64,000 nt of DNA from Xanthostigma xanthostigma. Its lineage: Eukaryota; Arthropoda; Insecta; Raphidioptera; Raphidiidae. Positions within the stretch are counted from its first letter, which is position 1; every line of letters starts with the position of its first letter. Below are positions 37,143-49,200 of the stretch, in pieces. The stretch spans positions 1,736,001 to 1,800,000 of the forward strand of contig OY754475.1 of the NCBI GenBank assembly GCA_963575645.1. The letters are read 5' to 3'. A program made the translations under genes and the position numbers. The notes beneath the pieces are model-generated. The model had not been told where the DNA came from. It made no database searches and saw only the letters and a list, made by a program, of their open reading frames with translations.

Positions 37143-37882
37143 TATACAGCGTGTCCCATTTTAATGTCCCACCCCGGATAACTTTTGTCAGTGACCTTGA
37201 ATGAAAAATTGTTTGGTACAAAAGTTGTACAACTTGGAGGGGGACATTCGATGGCACTAATACTTTTGACCTTGGGTATAAGGTTCAAGGACATTCAAGG
37301 TCAACTTTGTTTTTTTTAATGGAACGTCCTATTTTTGACATCGGCAATCGATTGTGCGTGAAAAAATATGAGACTTTTGTCTGAAACTTTTTCCGAGAAC
37401 GGGCAAATTTTCTCAATTAATTTAGCCTTCAAAATTGAAAATTTTTGAATTTTCAACTCGAAAATGGTGAGATTTTCTTCAAAAACAATAGGGCTTTTCA
37501 TATTTGCATACCAAACATCCTTCCAAAATTTTGTTTCAATCCGTTCATCCGTTTGACCTGTATAGTGTTCACAGACTAACCGAATAACCGACTAACAGAC
37601 TAACAGACGTACAGAGTTTTGCCCGTTCTCGAAAAAAGTTTCAGACAAAAGTTTTATATTTTTTCACGCGCAATCGATTGCCGATGTCAAAAATAGGACG
37701 TTCCATTAAAAAAAACAAAGTTGACCTTGAATGACCTTGAACCTTATACCCAAGGTCAAAAGTATTAGTGCCATCGAATGTCCCCCTCCAAGTTGTACAA
37801 CTTTTGTACCAAACAATTTTTCATTCAAGGTCACTGACAAAAGTTATCCGGGGTGGGACATTAAAATGGGACACGCTGTATA
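37143..37882. mobile_element. Long-terminal-inverted-repeat element, 740 bp
   Basis: Arms 37143-37405 and 37618-37882 are almost identical in inverse orientation. The outer ends are TATACAGCGTGTCCCATTTT, a TACAG(G/C)GTGTCCC terminus common in insect MITEs. The 210-bp interior (CAATCCGTTCATCCGTTTGA, then GACTAAC repeats) has no coding potential. Confidence 0.9.
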
Positions 37883-39519
37883 ACCATCTGTAATTGGAGC
37901 ACAGCTCTGTTGATTGGTAAAATAAAAAAATAAATAAATAAATAAGCACAATCCATGCTGCGAAATTTAAAATGTCGGATTCGACATTACATTTGGCCTG
38001 AATTCCGCCCATATCTCAAATCTCAATTGTGAACTGACCATTGTTTGCCGTCAAGGTCATCAATCAACAATAAGCCCGGCCCTGGCACTGAACATATACT
38101 AGTTAACAAGAGCAGATCGCCACCGGATCAGTGGCTTACACGGATTATTCCAATATAAATAAATGGTACTCTTTCGTATTGTATTTTATCCTCCAAAAAA
38201 CAGAAGTAAAACTGATATAATTATAAAAAACGAGAAAAGGAATTTTTAATAAAGTATATGGGGCTCACTTACATAAGCTCACGCGGAAAATGAGCCTTAT
38301 TTAAAGTTATAAACTCATTTCATATCCATTCTGCGCTTACGTTACAGAAAATTTTAAACAGACTGATAGAGAAGTTCCACTTCAATAATGGCACCGGGAT
38401 AGAACTCCTTTAGGTTGCGAGGCAATCGTTATACCTCGCCGTCACCTTAGCTCAATATTCTCTGTTACTTAGTCTTTTATTTTATTATTTAGAACTGTCG
38501 TTATTTTGTTTCTGTTAACGCTATTATTACTGTTACGTTTAAAGAAGTACGCTTTCGTTGTTGTTTTGTTAAACATTTATTATTGTAAATAAATAATTTC
38601 CACCATACGGACTAGAACAGTTTTGTTACAATATACTACATTACGTTTTCAATCTCATGAATCAATTTTACTTCGTCGTACCAAAAGAAATTCCACTTCA
38701 AAAATAAAATAGGTATATAAATAGACATGTTTTTTAAACTGGGCCAGTTTTGTTATTATTGCGATGAAGCACTGCCGCACCGAATCGTACAACAATGAAA
38801 TTTCGAGACTGTAACGCAAGGTGTACAAGATAAATTTCCGCGATCTGAAGTCGGCGACCTTTTAACCATGGTGTGTCAACTGGACAGGTATGTTAAAGGC
38901 CAAGTCCATAATATATTTACAATTATTGCTTAACATACCTAACGCACATCGTGTACCTACATGACGGGGACAAATTATACACGCGAGTGGAACAAACGAG
39001 AACTTAACCGTGACTTTGCCGGCGTTAAAATCGATCTTAGGGGGCCCCATTCATAAATGATGACACACTTTGAAGATAGGGTTCACAAGCGCGACAGTGT
39101 AACAGGAGGAAAGGGGTCAGACTTTAGCTATTTAAAAAATCAAAAGAATTATGTTTGCAGTATTCCTGGAAAATTTACTTATACATTTTTTGTAACGTCA
39201 CAACGGTTAAGGGGGGATCACTGGAATATAATCGTAATGTTTTGTATTTAAAAAAAAATTGACCATGTAGGAGCCGCTTTACTCACGCGGGAAAATCCAA
39301 TTAAAAAAATATTTTTATAACTAACATAATTATTCACGTCATCGCAAATATTTCCATCACAGCGACAAAATATTCTCCGTAAGAAAAATAGTAAAATTAC
39401 AAATAAATCCTGCCCAAAAATGATGACTATACAGCTCAAATACATAAATTAAATGCCAGAGAACAGGAAATATTAAATTGTTATATTTTTTAACAATTAC
39501 TTTGAAGCATTTTTAAACA
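37883..39519. other. No gene seen
   Basis: Contains an AAATA-rich tract at about 37920-37945 and short unsupported frames. Nothing diagnostic. Confidence 0.5.
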
Positions 39520-41165
39520 CTTGTGACTACTTGCCAAACTGTAAAAATAAAAAAGTCAACAGTGTAATCTAGTAGCGATTTTCTAAGCTCTTGTTTTGAT
39601 ATAAAATCAAACCTCCATGAATTTTGATAATTTTGTGTTGATAATCCCTAATTTATCAGTTGTAGACTTTGCAAATACAGAATTCTTAATGAAAATAACT
39701 TTTTAAAATCAAAAAGGTACCTTATTATGTTAATTTATACTTTGAAAGGGTTAAGTTCACAAAAATATTAATGTTTTAAGTGTTCTTTTTTGTCAAACGT
39801 CCTCCTAAGTAGCTTAGGAGGATGTTTGACAAAAAAGAGCACTTAAAACATTAAAATATTTATGAACATAGCCCTTTGAAAGTTTTAAATAACATAATAA
39901 GGTACCTTTTTGATTTTAAAAAGATTTTTTCACTTAGGTTTCTTTATCTGCAAAGTCTACAACTAGTAAATTAAGATAATCAAAACAAAATTATCAAAAT
40001 TCATGGATGTTTGATCTGTTCTCAAAATATGAGCTTAGAAAAACGCTACTAGATTTCACTGTTGACTCTTTTATTTTTATGATTTAGCAAATGGTCACTA
40101 GATGTCCATAATTGCACTTCCAAGTTTTTCTTTTTATAACAGATCAAACCTCCAATATTTTGATAATTTTGTGTTGATTATCCTTAATTTATAAGCTGTA
40201 GACTTTGCAAATACAGAATTCTTAGTAAAAATATTTTTTTTAAATCAAAAAGGTACCTTATTATGTTAATTTATACTTTAAAATGGTTAAGTTCACAAAA
40301 ATATTAATGTTTTAAGTGTCCTTTTTTGTCAAACGTCCTCCTAAGTAGCTTAGGAGGATGTTTGACAAAAAAGAGCACTTAAAACATTAAAATATTTATG
40401 AACATAGCCCTTTGAAAGTTTTAAATAACATAATAAGGTACCTTTTTGATTTTAAAAAGATTTTTTCACTTAGGTTTCCTTATCTGCAAAGTCTACAACT
40501 AGTAAATTAAGATAATCAAAACAAAATTATCAAAATTCATGGATGTTTGATCTGTTCTCAAAATATGAGCTTAGAAAAACGCTACTAGATTTCACTGTTG
40601 ACTCTTTTATTTTTATGATTTAGCAAGTGGTCACTAGATGTCCATAATTGCACTTCCAAGTTTTTCTTTTTATAACAGATCAAACCTCCAATATTTTGAT
40701 AATTTTGTGTTGATTATCCTTAATTTATAAGCTGTAGACTTTGCAAATACAGAATTCTTAGTAAAAATATTTTTTTTAAATCAAAAAGGTACCTTATTAT
40801 GTTAATTTATACTTTAAAATGGTTAAGTTCACAAAAATATTAATGTTTTAAGTGTTTTTTTTATATGTCATTTTGGACATCTAGTGACCACTTTCTAAAA
40901 TGTAAAAATAAACAGTCAATAGTGTAATCTAGTAGCGTTTTCTTAAGCTCTAATCTTGAGAACATATCAGACCCTCCTGAATTTTGATAATTTTGTGATT
41001 AAAATCAATCATTTAACAGTTCTAGAGTTTCCAAACACAGAATTCTTAGTGAATATATCATTTTAAACTTAAAAAGGTACCTTATTATGTTATTTAAAAC
41101 TTTCAAAGGGCTAAGTTCACAAAAATATTAATGTTTTAAGTGATTTTTTTATGATAAGTCCTCCT
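39520..41165. repeat. Array of alternating inverted arms (foldback family), copy 1
   Basis: Palindromes centred on CCTCCTAAGTAGCTTAGGAGG near 39810 and 40346 have arms of about 290 and 230 bp (shared words GGTACCTTATTATGTTA, TTAATGTTTTAAGTG, ACATCTAGTGACCA). The right-arm plus left-arm block repeats with a 536-bp period. The end holds two further left arms without partners. There is no coding capacity. Confidence 0.9.
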
Positions 41166-41187
41166 AAGTCAGCACATATGTTACATC

Positions 41188-41370
41188 ACTCTAAAGCAGT
41201 CGAAGTAGAACGCACAACGGGTATTTCATGATCTCCTAATACTTCTAAAGCAGAACGCACAACGGGTATTTCATGATCTCCTAATACTTTTCTAAAGCAG
41301 ACCGCACAACGGGTATTTCATGATCTCCTAATACTTCTAAAGCAGAACGCACAACGAATATTCTCATGGT
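41188..41370 (+). repeat. Minisatellite, about 46-bp unit, four copies
   Basis: Units begin at 41190, 41244, 41291 and 41336 with CTAAAGCAGAACGCACAACG, followed by GGTATTTCATGATCTCCTAAT. Unit 1 carries an extra TCGAAGT. It abuts the foldback array. Confidence 0.92.
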
Positions 41371-44289
41371 TTCCTGGTACTTACTGAGAGGGAAGGGGAA
41401 TGGATATTATATTTGTGCTTTTAAAACTAAAACGCTAACAGTATAGGATACTGATTTTGCCCTTTATAACTAAATAATTTCTTTCGAATACTTAATATTT
41501 ACTATTATTTATTTACTAATCAACAAACAGATGGTTATAAATACGATACACTATCACGGCATATTAAATTGGCAAACAATTTTCAAATGAATAATTATTG
41601 TCAGATTTGTGACTGTTTAAATTTAATTAATAATTCAAAGTTTATTTTTAAACATGCTATAATCGAGTCATATTAGTTTTTAGCATACTGTGCTAATAAT
41701 TACCATTAATTACAAAACAAATTTACTGATGTTAGTTAGCATTAAGATTTTTTATTGTCAATAATTTTAAATTTAAATTACTCTGGCACAATACAGTACA
41801 AAGATCACTTAAGAAAAAATATTTAAAAGCACCATTTATCAAAGTAGTATATTAAAGTAGGTACGCATAGAAAACCAACTCCGTATTCAAAGTTATTTAA
41901 TACTTCAGAATTTTTTCAGACATTCAAAAGCCGCTGATATTTATATACAGATATAGACTTTAATCAATAATCAATCAATGTAATATGTACACGAATATAA
42001 ATTATTCAATTGTCCTTCAATATACTTATTATTTACATGCAATTGTTCTAATAAACTCAATTTTATTTATATATATGTAACCCAAATCCATAATATTTAC
42101 ATACATGCCTGTAAAAACATGGGAATTAAATTTAGTAAATGTTAACTTTTTTAGATAAAACAGTAATCTGTACTTTCGTACTCGTCAGAGTCTCGTATAT
42201 TTTGTGTGGGACATAGACAAAGCGTCTCCCGAAATATTGTATGTCTGTCTGTACCAGCTGGACCGATTTTAATGAAACTTTGCACACTATCAAACAATTA
42301 ACAAACCAGCTTTTATCTGGTGCAAATACACGGATAACAATTTGTAGATCGAACTACTTACATATATATGGAACTGTAGGTCAAAAATTTCATGACAAAT
42401 TGTTAGATCCTAGATATATCGACAATTAATTCAATGAATCATTAAATCACAACAAATTAATTAGATGTAAGTTCGACCCTGTCCAAAATAAAAATAGTAC
42501 TACAAAAAATCCAATTTTAAAAACACATTTGTATTTATAATGCAATAATAGAAGAGATAAACATTAAAAAATAATTTAAAAAAGAAAACTAATAGCCATA
42601 AAGCTTTAAGTCGAATTCACGAGACATCCAAAAAAGTTCGAGTTATGGAGTAAAAAATAAATATGTAAACTAATCCAAGCATAAAGATTAATGGTAAAAA
42701 TTTGATTTAAAGGATAATTCGAGCTATGCAAGTTCAACGGTTATTTTAAACACCAAAATTAGTTAATCTATTTCAAAGCTTTAAACCAGATGTAAATTAT
42801 AGATGCTCGACAACATAATCAGTGTGTTGAAGTAGAAACTAATAAGGAATGTGTGTTAAATGTTATAAAAATCATAGTTTGGGGTGATTTCACTTTTTTT
42901 AATTACTGCAGTCGCCCAGAACAGAATGTGTTTAATAATTCACAACAATTCAATACCAAGTCTTGTAAAGTTCAATGTCCTAACACCGCCTTAAATAAAA
43001 CACAATCTACGAAAACAAAACAAGATTATCAAATTAATTCGTTATGCAAATGAAAAACAAACGAGTGCTAATAGTATAAATAAACAAAATCAAAGCAGTC
43101 ACTTACTTACTATATTGGTATCCGTCGTTGATATATTATTGTTTTATAAATGACACGTCTTCGAGGGCACAACATTCAACACAATGCTCAAGAAGACAAC
43201 ACCGGCAACTATATTAACGCGGTACTGCTCACCTGGTCTGATGCCTGGTTTACCTGTCCACCTGAGTTACTTGGCCTACGCACGCATTGATGATCATACT
43301 TATCGTCAGGGATGCGCGGAAAAAAATCTTTATAATACACCAATACTAAGTTGCAATTGCCAGAAAATCTAGTCTTACAACGACCCCTAAAAAGACAGCA
43401 CACCTTATACCAGCACGGACCAGAAAAGCTTGTTCGCGAAAGTACCCATGTAGACCAGCACCTGCAAACATGCAACCGTTTGAGCGAATCGTGTCGGTTA
43501 AAATTATCTGACCAGCAATTTCTATACATGACCGACGCGTATGTACTGATGCTAAATATAAATAAAAACAACGATCGAAAGAAACTAAAGTCTGTACATC
43601 CTTGGTATTCATCAAATCCATGTTCACTGATTTCTATCCAAAGTTGCGCTGACCACAGTATGTTAATTAGTTGGTTCTATACTCAATAAAGATCGCTACT
43701 CCATATTTTGGACAATAGTTAAATAATCCTGGGTAATATTTATAAATATTGAGCAACAACAATGACTTGACGGGCTATAAAGGGAGGGAGAATAAACTTT
43801 AAATAAAAAATGTATTTCGATCGCCGACCGGTGTGTTTGCTAGTAAATCCAAAATGCTTGATCGATATGTATAGCGACCATAAAACTTCCAAGTCCGCTG
43901 AAATCCCGAATTATTTTTTTGGCGATATTACAAGACTTTCTTTAATATTTCTAAGGACCGTGGAACTCGATCCGACATGGCATAAGGCGATAAATAACAT
44001 TTTAAAGTAATAAAATTATAATAATCAATAATCAATAAGTATTTATTTGCAAATATGTATCCAAGTATGTCAATTAGTATTATAAAGGAAAAAAGAAGAC
44101 AGCTTTCTCCTTAATACAATAATGACTTTATTTAATTAAGAAGATAACCAACTTTCTCTCTAATGAATTTTAATTTTTGACTAGACCACTAGACACTATG
44201 GGTACTTACAAAATTAATATAAATAAGCCTTACTTTACATTCTTTACTTTAATGACGCTCGGTTAATTATTAAAGTAAGTTTTGATTGA
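41371..44289. other. No supported gene; ORF-dense patch at 43.2-44.0 kb
   Basis: 43184-43689 is open on both strands in several frames because of a locally balanced composition. None of the frames shows a domain or intron signals. A hairpin-motif copy lies at 42794. 42230-42330 has the transposon-like phrase CCGATTTTAATGAAACTTTG. Confidence 0.4.
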
Positions 44290-45200
44290 TGAGAAAATTC
44301 CAGAGAACAATAAATATTAAATTGTAATATTTTTGAACATTTTCTTTGAAGCATTTTTAATGTGCCATTTTGGACATCTAGTGGACACTTTCTAAATTGT
44401 AAAAAATAAAAAGTCAACAGTGAGATCTACTAGCGATTTTCTAAGCTCTTATTTTGAGAACAGATTAAACCTCCATGAATTTTGATAAATTTGTGTTGAT
44501 TATCCTTAATTTATCAGTTGTAGACTTTGCAGATACAGAAATCTTGGTGAAAATAAGTTTTTAAAATCAAAAAGCTACCTTATTATGTTAATTTATACTT
44601 TCAAAGGGTTAAGTTCACAAAAATATTACTGTTTTAAGTGTTCTTTTTTATCAAACATCCTCCTAAGGAACTTAGGAGGACGTTTGACAAAAAAGAACAC
44701 TTAAAACATTAATATTTTTATGAACTTATCCATTTGAACGTTTTAAATAACATAATAAGGTACCTTTTTGATTTTAAAAAGATATTTTCTCAAAGGTTTC
44801 TCTATCTGCAAAGTCTGCAACGTATAAATTAAGATAATCAACACAAAATTATCAAAATTCATGGAGGTTTGATCTGTTCTCAAAATATGAGCTTAGAAAA
44901 ACGCTACTAGATTTCACTGTTGACTTTTTTATTTTTACAATTTAGCAAGGGGTCACTAGATGTCCAAAATTGCACTTCTAAGCTTTTCTTTTAATAACAG
45001 ATCAAACCTCCATGAGTTTTGTTAAATTTGTGTTTAAAATCCTTCATTTATCAGTTGTAGAGTTTCCAAACACAGAATTCTTATTGAATATATAATTTTA
45101 AACTTAAAAAGGTACCTTATTATGTTAATTTATACTTTCAAAGGGCTAAGTTCATAAAAATATTAATGTTTTAAGTGCTTTTTTTAACGAAAAGTCCTCC
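44290..45200. repeat. Foldback family, copy 2 (left-right-left arms)
   Basis: Paralogous to 39520-41165 in the same orientation. It has the palindrome CCTCCTAAGGAACTTAGGAGG near 44670 with arms of about 300 bp, then a lone left arm. Confidence 0.9.
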
Positions 45201-45221
45201 TAAGTCAGTTTAGGTATTACA

Positions 45222-45325
45222 TCACTCTAAAGCAGCCAAAGTAGAACGCACAACGGGTATTTCATGATCTCCTGATAACTCTAAAGTCGAACGCACAATG
45301 AATATTGTTATGGTTTCCTGATGCC
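45222..45325 (+). repeat. Minisatellite, two units, matching 41188-41370
   Basis: Two copies of the CTAAAGCAG/TCGAACGCACAA unit, ending with the same exit sequence (GAATATT...ATGGTTTCCTG) as the four-unit array. It sits at the same place relative to the foldback arms. Confidence 0.88.
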
Positions 45326-45896
45326 CCTCGCGAAATGTCAAACGATATAACATGCAATTGCGACCGTAGCGCTACTAGCGCTGAAACAGCTTAACTACTG
45401 TATTGGAAACCAGTTACCCTCAAACAGTGGAACTATTTCATTTACAAAATTTATGAAAAGATTAACATTAACCGAATTGTCGTTAATATGGTTATTTAAA
45501 AAAAGCTATGTAAATTCGTATCTAAAATACTGCTTTTATAATTCTGTATATATAAATTGAAATAAAGAATAAAGGTTAAGAAGTATGAAGTATATTATTC
45601 ATGTGTTGATTTAAAAAAATTGACAGCTGTCATTTTAATTAATTTTGGCGCAAAATGTTTTTCACAGAATTTGTTATTAACAAAATTATTCTTTAAAATA
45701 TATTCATTATTCTCTTTTTACATTTAGTTTTTCAAATATTTTGCTGGCTTATTTGTTAAAAAAACTGTCAGATTTTTAAAGGTGCATAAATAACAAATCT
45801 TAATTAACATATTTTATTAATTAAATACAAAAGTGTTCGAAATCGAATTAATACAATTAGTAAGATACCTTCTTTGTGTGGTTACTGCTCGTTTTT

Positions 45897-45943
45897 ATTA
45901 CGTCACAAATCACTAATTACGTCACAGTGGCAACGCATATAAG
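45897..45943 (+). promoter_or_regulatory. Candidate promoter of the INPP5A gene: two CRE-like sites and a TATA-like box
   Basis: The 11-mer ATTACGTCACA occurs twice, at 45897-45907 and 45916-45926 (19 bp start to start). It contains TACGTCA, a CREB/ATF half-consensus. ATATAAG follows at 45937-45943, about 340 bp before the INPP5A ATG. Placement and spacing suggest a core promoter with a start near 45970. This is inference from motifs only; no transcript evidence is available. Confidence 0.45.
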
Positions 45944-46280
45944 GATAGAAAATATGTACTTGAAGTTTATTATCACAGCGGTGGAAACAGGCAAATTAAA
46001 GTATTTAACCGACTGATAAAAGTATTAAAAAAGGATTTAATAAGTAAACACATCTAACGGTGCAATGTGTACAGCTACTGATACATTAATTAATTATAAT
46101 TAAAATAGTTCCCCCCGACGACATGAGTGTGGTTAAAATCAGTTGTGGTTTTTATTTGATACTGCTATCAGAAATTAAAATGTAATGTAATCTACGCTAA
46201 ATAAAGAAAACAAGTTTATATTTTATTGTGAATTCACATCAGTCAGTTGGTTTTTACGTTATAAAATTCATTGAATCACA

Positions 46281-49200
46281 ATGGGATCTGTTACAATACC
46301 TACTTTACTCGTTACTGCAAATGTAGGCTCGATTTTTGAAGAGGTAATGTCAATTTTGTATTGTATCTATTATTATTATTACTTTAATTGTTTTCCACCT
46401 GTCCAAGAACGTTTGTTCAGCACGGAATGTTGATATGTACAAGTCCTACTAAAATTTCTCCCTTAATCGAAACGGCTAAGAATATTATCAACATATTTTG
46501 CCAATGCTTTGTGGAAGTCAGCTTGAGAATTCGTCAGTTTGTTACTACGATAGTGTTCATTTTGTGTTTTTGTAGCCATCGGTAATGCTGAAAACATGGA
46601 CAGAAGAATTCCTCTCGACGGTGATACGACTTAACCCAAAATTCATAGCCTTGCATTGTCAAGAAGTCGGAGGCAAAAACTATGAAAAAAGCATGCAGCA
46701 TGTCGAGGAGTTCGTTCGACATCTGATGGCCAGCGATGTTCTACAAGATTTCGACAAGGCTAAAGTGTTTTTAGATGAAGACTTTCGCACGCCAGAAAAT
46801 TTTACGGTGAATATACGTTTAACAACATAAAATAATATGAAAATTGTTAATGTTTATTTTTTAAAACGGTTTCCAGGCACTTGGAAATTTTTATTTTATC
46901 CACGAATCGATAAAAGATGCACTGATTTGGGATTTCAAGAGTTCTAAATTTATGCCGGCTGAAGGAAAAGAAGTCTTTTCTGGGAACATTGAAGATGTAC
47001 CGATAAAGGAAAAAGCTAAATTTCCCAAACATTTTTTTCCAGAGGTAACTTTTGTTTTATAACTACGTAATATCAGGTATTTTAATTACAAAAAATAAAC
47101 AAAACATTTGGAATAGTTCAGCTTTTAATAATGCTCATTTGTTTCTTTACAGTGCAAATGGTCGCGCAAGGGCTTCATGCGAACGCGCTGGTCTCTGAAC
47201 GGCAGCGTGTTCGACCTCATCAACATTCATTTGTTCCACGATGCTTCCAATTTCGTCGCCATGGAACAGTTTCCATCGATCTACTGCCGAAACAGGCGTC
47301 GCGCTTTAGAACATACACTCCACCGATTCCATAGCGATACTTATGGCGCGGCTCCGTTCTTCCTTTTCGGAGATTTTAATTTCCGCACGGATACAGACGG
47401 CGTCGTTAAGGTACGTAAGTAAGTACGTTTTATTTTTGTGTTTAAATTAGTACAGCGAATCGAGCGTCTTCGTTTTCCAACGTTATTTTAACCTCACTTT
47501 GTATGAATTGTTTTTCGTTACCATGGAGATACTGTTTGCGGTTAATATTTAACGACCCGAACACTTCACAATGATAAATTGAAGAAATCTCCGGCCTTGC
47601 GTGTGGTTTATTTATTGTCGCTAATTGAGTTTTAAAATAATGGTTTTGGTTTTATTCAAATTTGTAAACAGAAACTGACAGAGGGTCTCACGACTACCAG
47701 AATACAAAATAACAAAAATAACGACCACACGAAGCTGCAGTATCACGATGACAGCAGCCAACTCGTTCTGACTGTCGGGAAGAAAGAATTCACACATTCA
47801 GATCACCAGGATGTCTTCCTGAAAACTGACCATAATGCATGGGTAAGCTACTTGAACAATAAAATTTGTTATACGATAGAAGATTCCCACAAAATGAATT
47901 TATAGTTTTTAAACAAACCGACAATAACCTGTTTTCACAAGAAAAATGCCTTGGCCAGAATTCCCGACGCTATATTGAATATTTTTTAATTTGCAGCTGC
48001 GGGAATTCGATCGTGAGCTGGAAGCATTCGATAAACAGCTCCACGAGTATCCTATAACGTTCCCGCCGAGCTATCCGTTCGAGGAGAGCGTCAAAGCGGC
48101 CACGAGTTACATGCATACCAGGTGCCCCGCGTGGTGCGATCGTGTTTTGTTGAGTACTACGGCCAAGCAACTCATTAGTGATGAGTTTCCTGTGGAATAC
48201 GATTTGTTGGGCTCGAATTCCTGCATGGGTGATCATAAGGTAATTTATTATTGCTTGTTGCGTTCTTTAAAAAGTATTTTAACACTGTGCTAAAGAAAAC
48301 ATTTTTTAAAATCGTATAAATAAATTGTCGCCACAATATTTCTTTTCGTGAAAGACAACTAACTAAACTAGTTACAATAACCATCGATTAAAATATACTT
48401 TAATTGATGATATAACTCATCTTTGGTTTACGAAACATACGTAACGAACAATGAGAAATTTATTTTGAAAATGTTGCGTATCTGTAATGATCATGATTAC
48501 TATTATTGCTGGTCTATCTATCTCTCTCTTTGCCCTGTCAAACAAACGCAGCCAGTCTATCTGGATTTTCACCTTCTTCTGTAAATCTAAAGGTACAAAA
48601 TATTACCACTTTCGTGTTTTGTTTTTATATTAGTTGTTCACATGACACTCAGTTGTTTTTATTTTGTTATGTTTCCTTTTGAAGTAAAGAAGTGAACCGT
48701 TTAATCCAGAACGATATAATTTTTGTTTTTATTGTAATTCGACAACTGTATCTAATCTAAAACTTCGATATAAAACTAAGTTCGTTAAAATCGAAAACAG
48801 ATAATTGTCAGCATCGATTTCTCCAAATGTAATTTTTAACAGAAATTATGTCATTCTATAAAGATTTAAAAGACACTTCTATTTCACACGTCTGAAAACC
48901 CATTGTTTTAATTTACAACCAAATATCATGTTTATAATTTCTATTTTACATTAGCATGCTTTAATCTAGTCACAAATCATCAAAAAATAGAACTAAATGC
49001 ATGGTGACCCATTTGTACATTTTTCCAAAAGTGTGGCAAAAATCAAATGAAAAATTAAAAGAAAACGGCATCTAAGCACTTCATTTATTTACTTCCATTG
49101 TGTAAGAAAACATTGTTCATTTGGGTTTCATTATTTAGATGCTAAAATAGATGATCACAATTTTATTACCCGATTTATAACCTAAGAGGTTATTTTTGTG

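Noticed and set aside
41188-41370. CRISPR-like array of four regularly spaced repeats
   Set aside because: The whole 46-bp unit is repeated, with no variable spacers, in a eukaryotic genome and with a partner copy at 45222. It is a minisatellite.
43184-43689. Overlapping open frames on both strands as a gene pair
   Set aside because: No conserved motif, no splice support and no coherent codon pattern; openness in several frames reflects local base composition.
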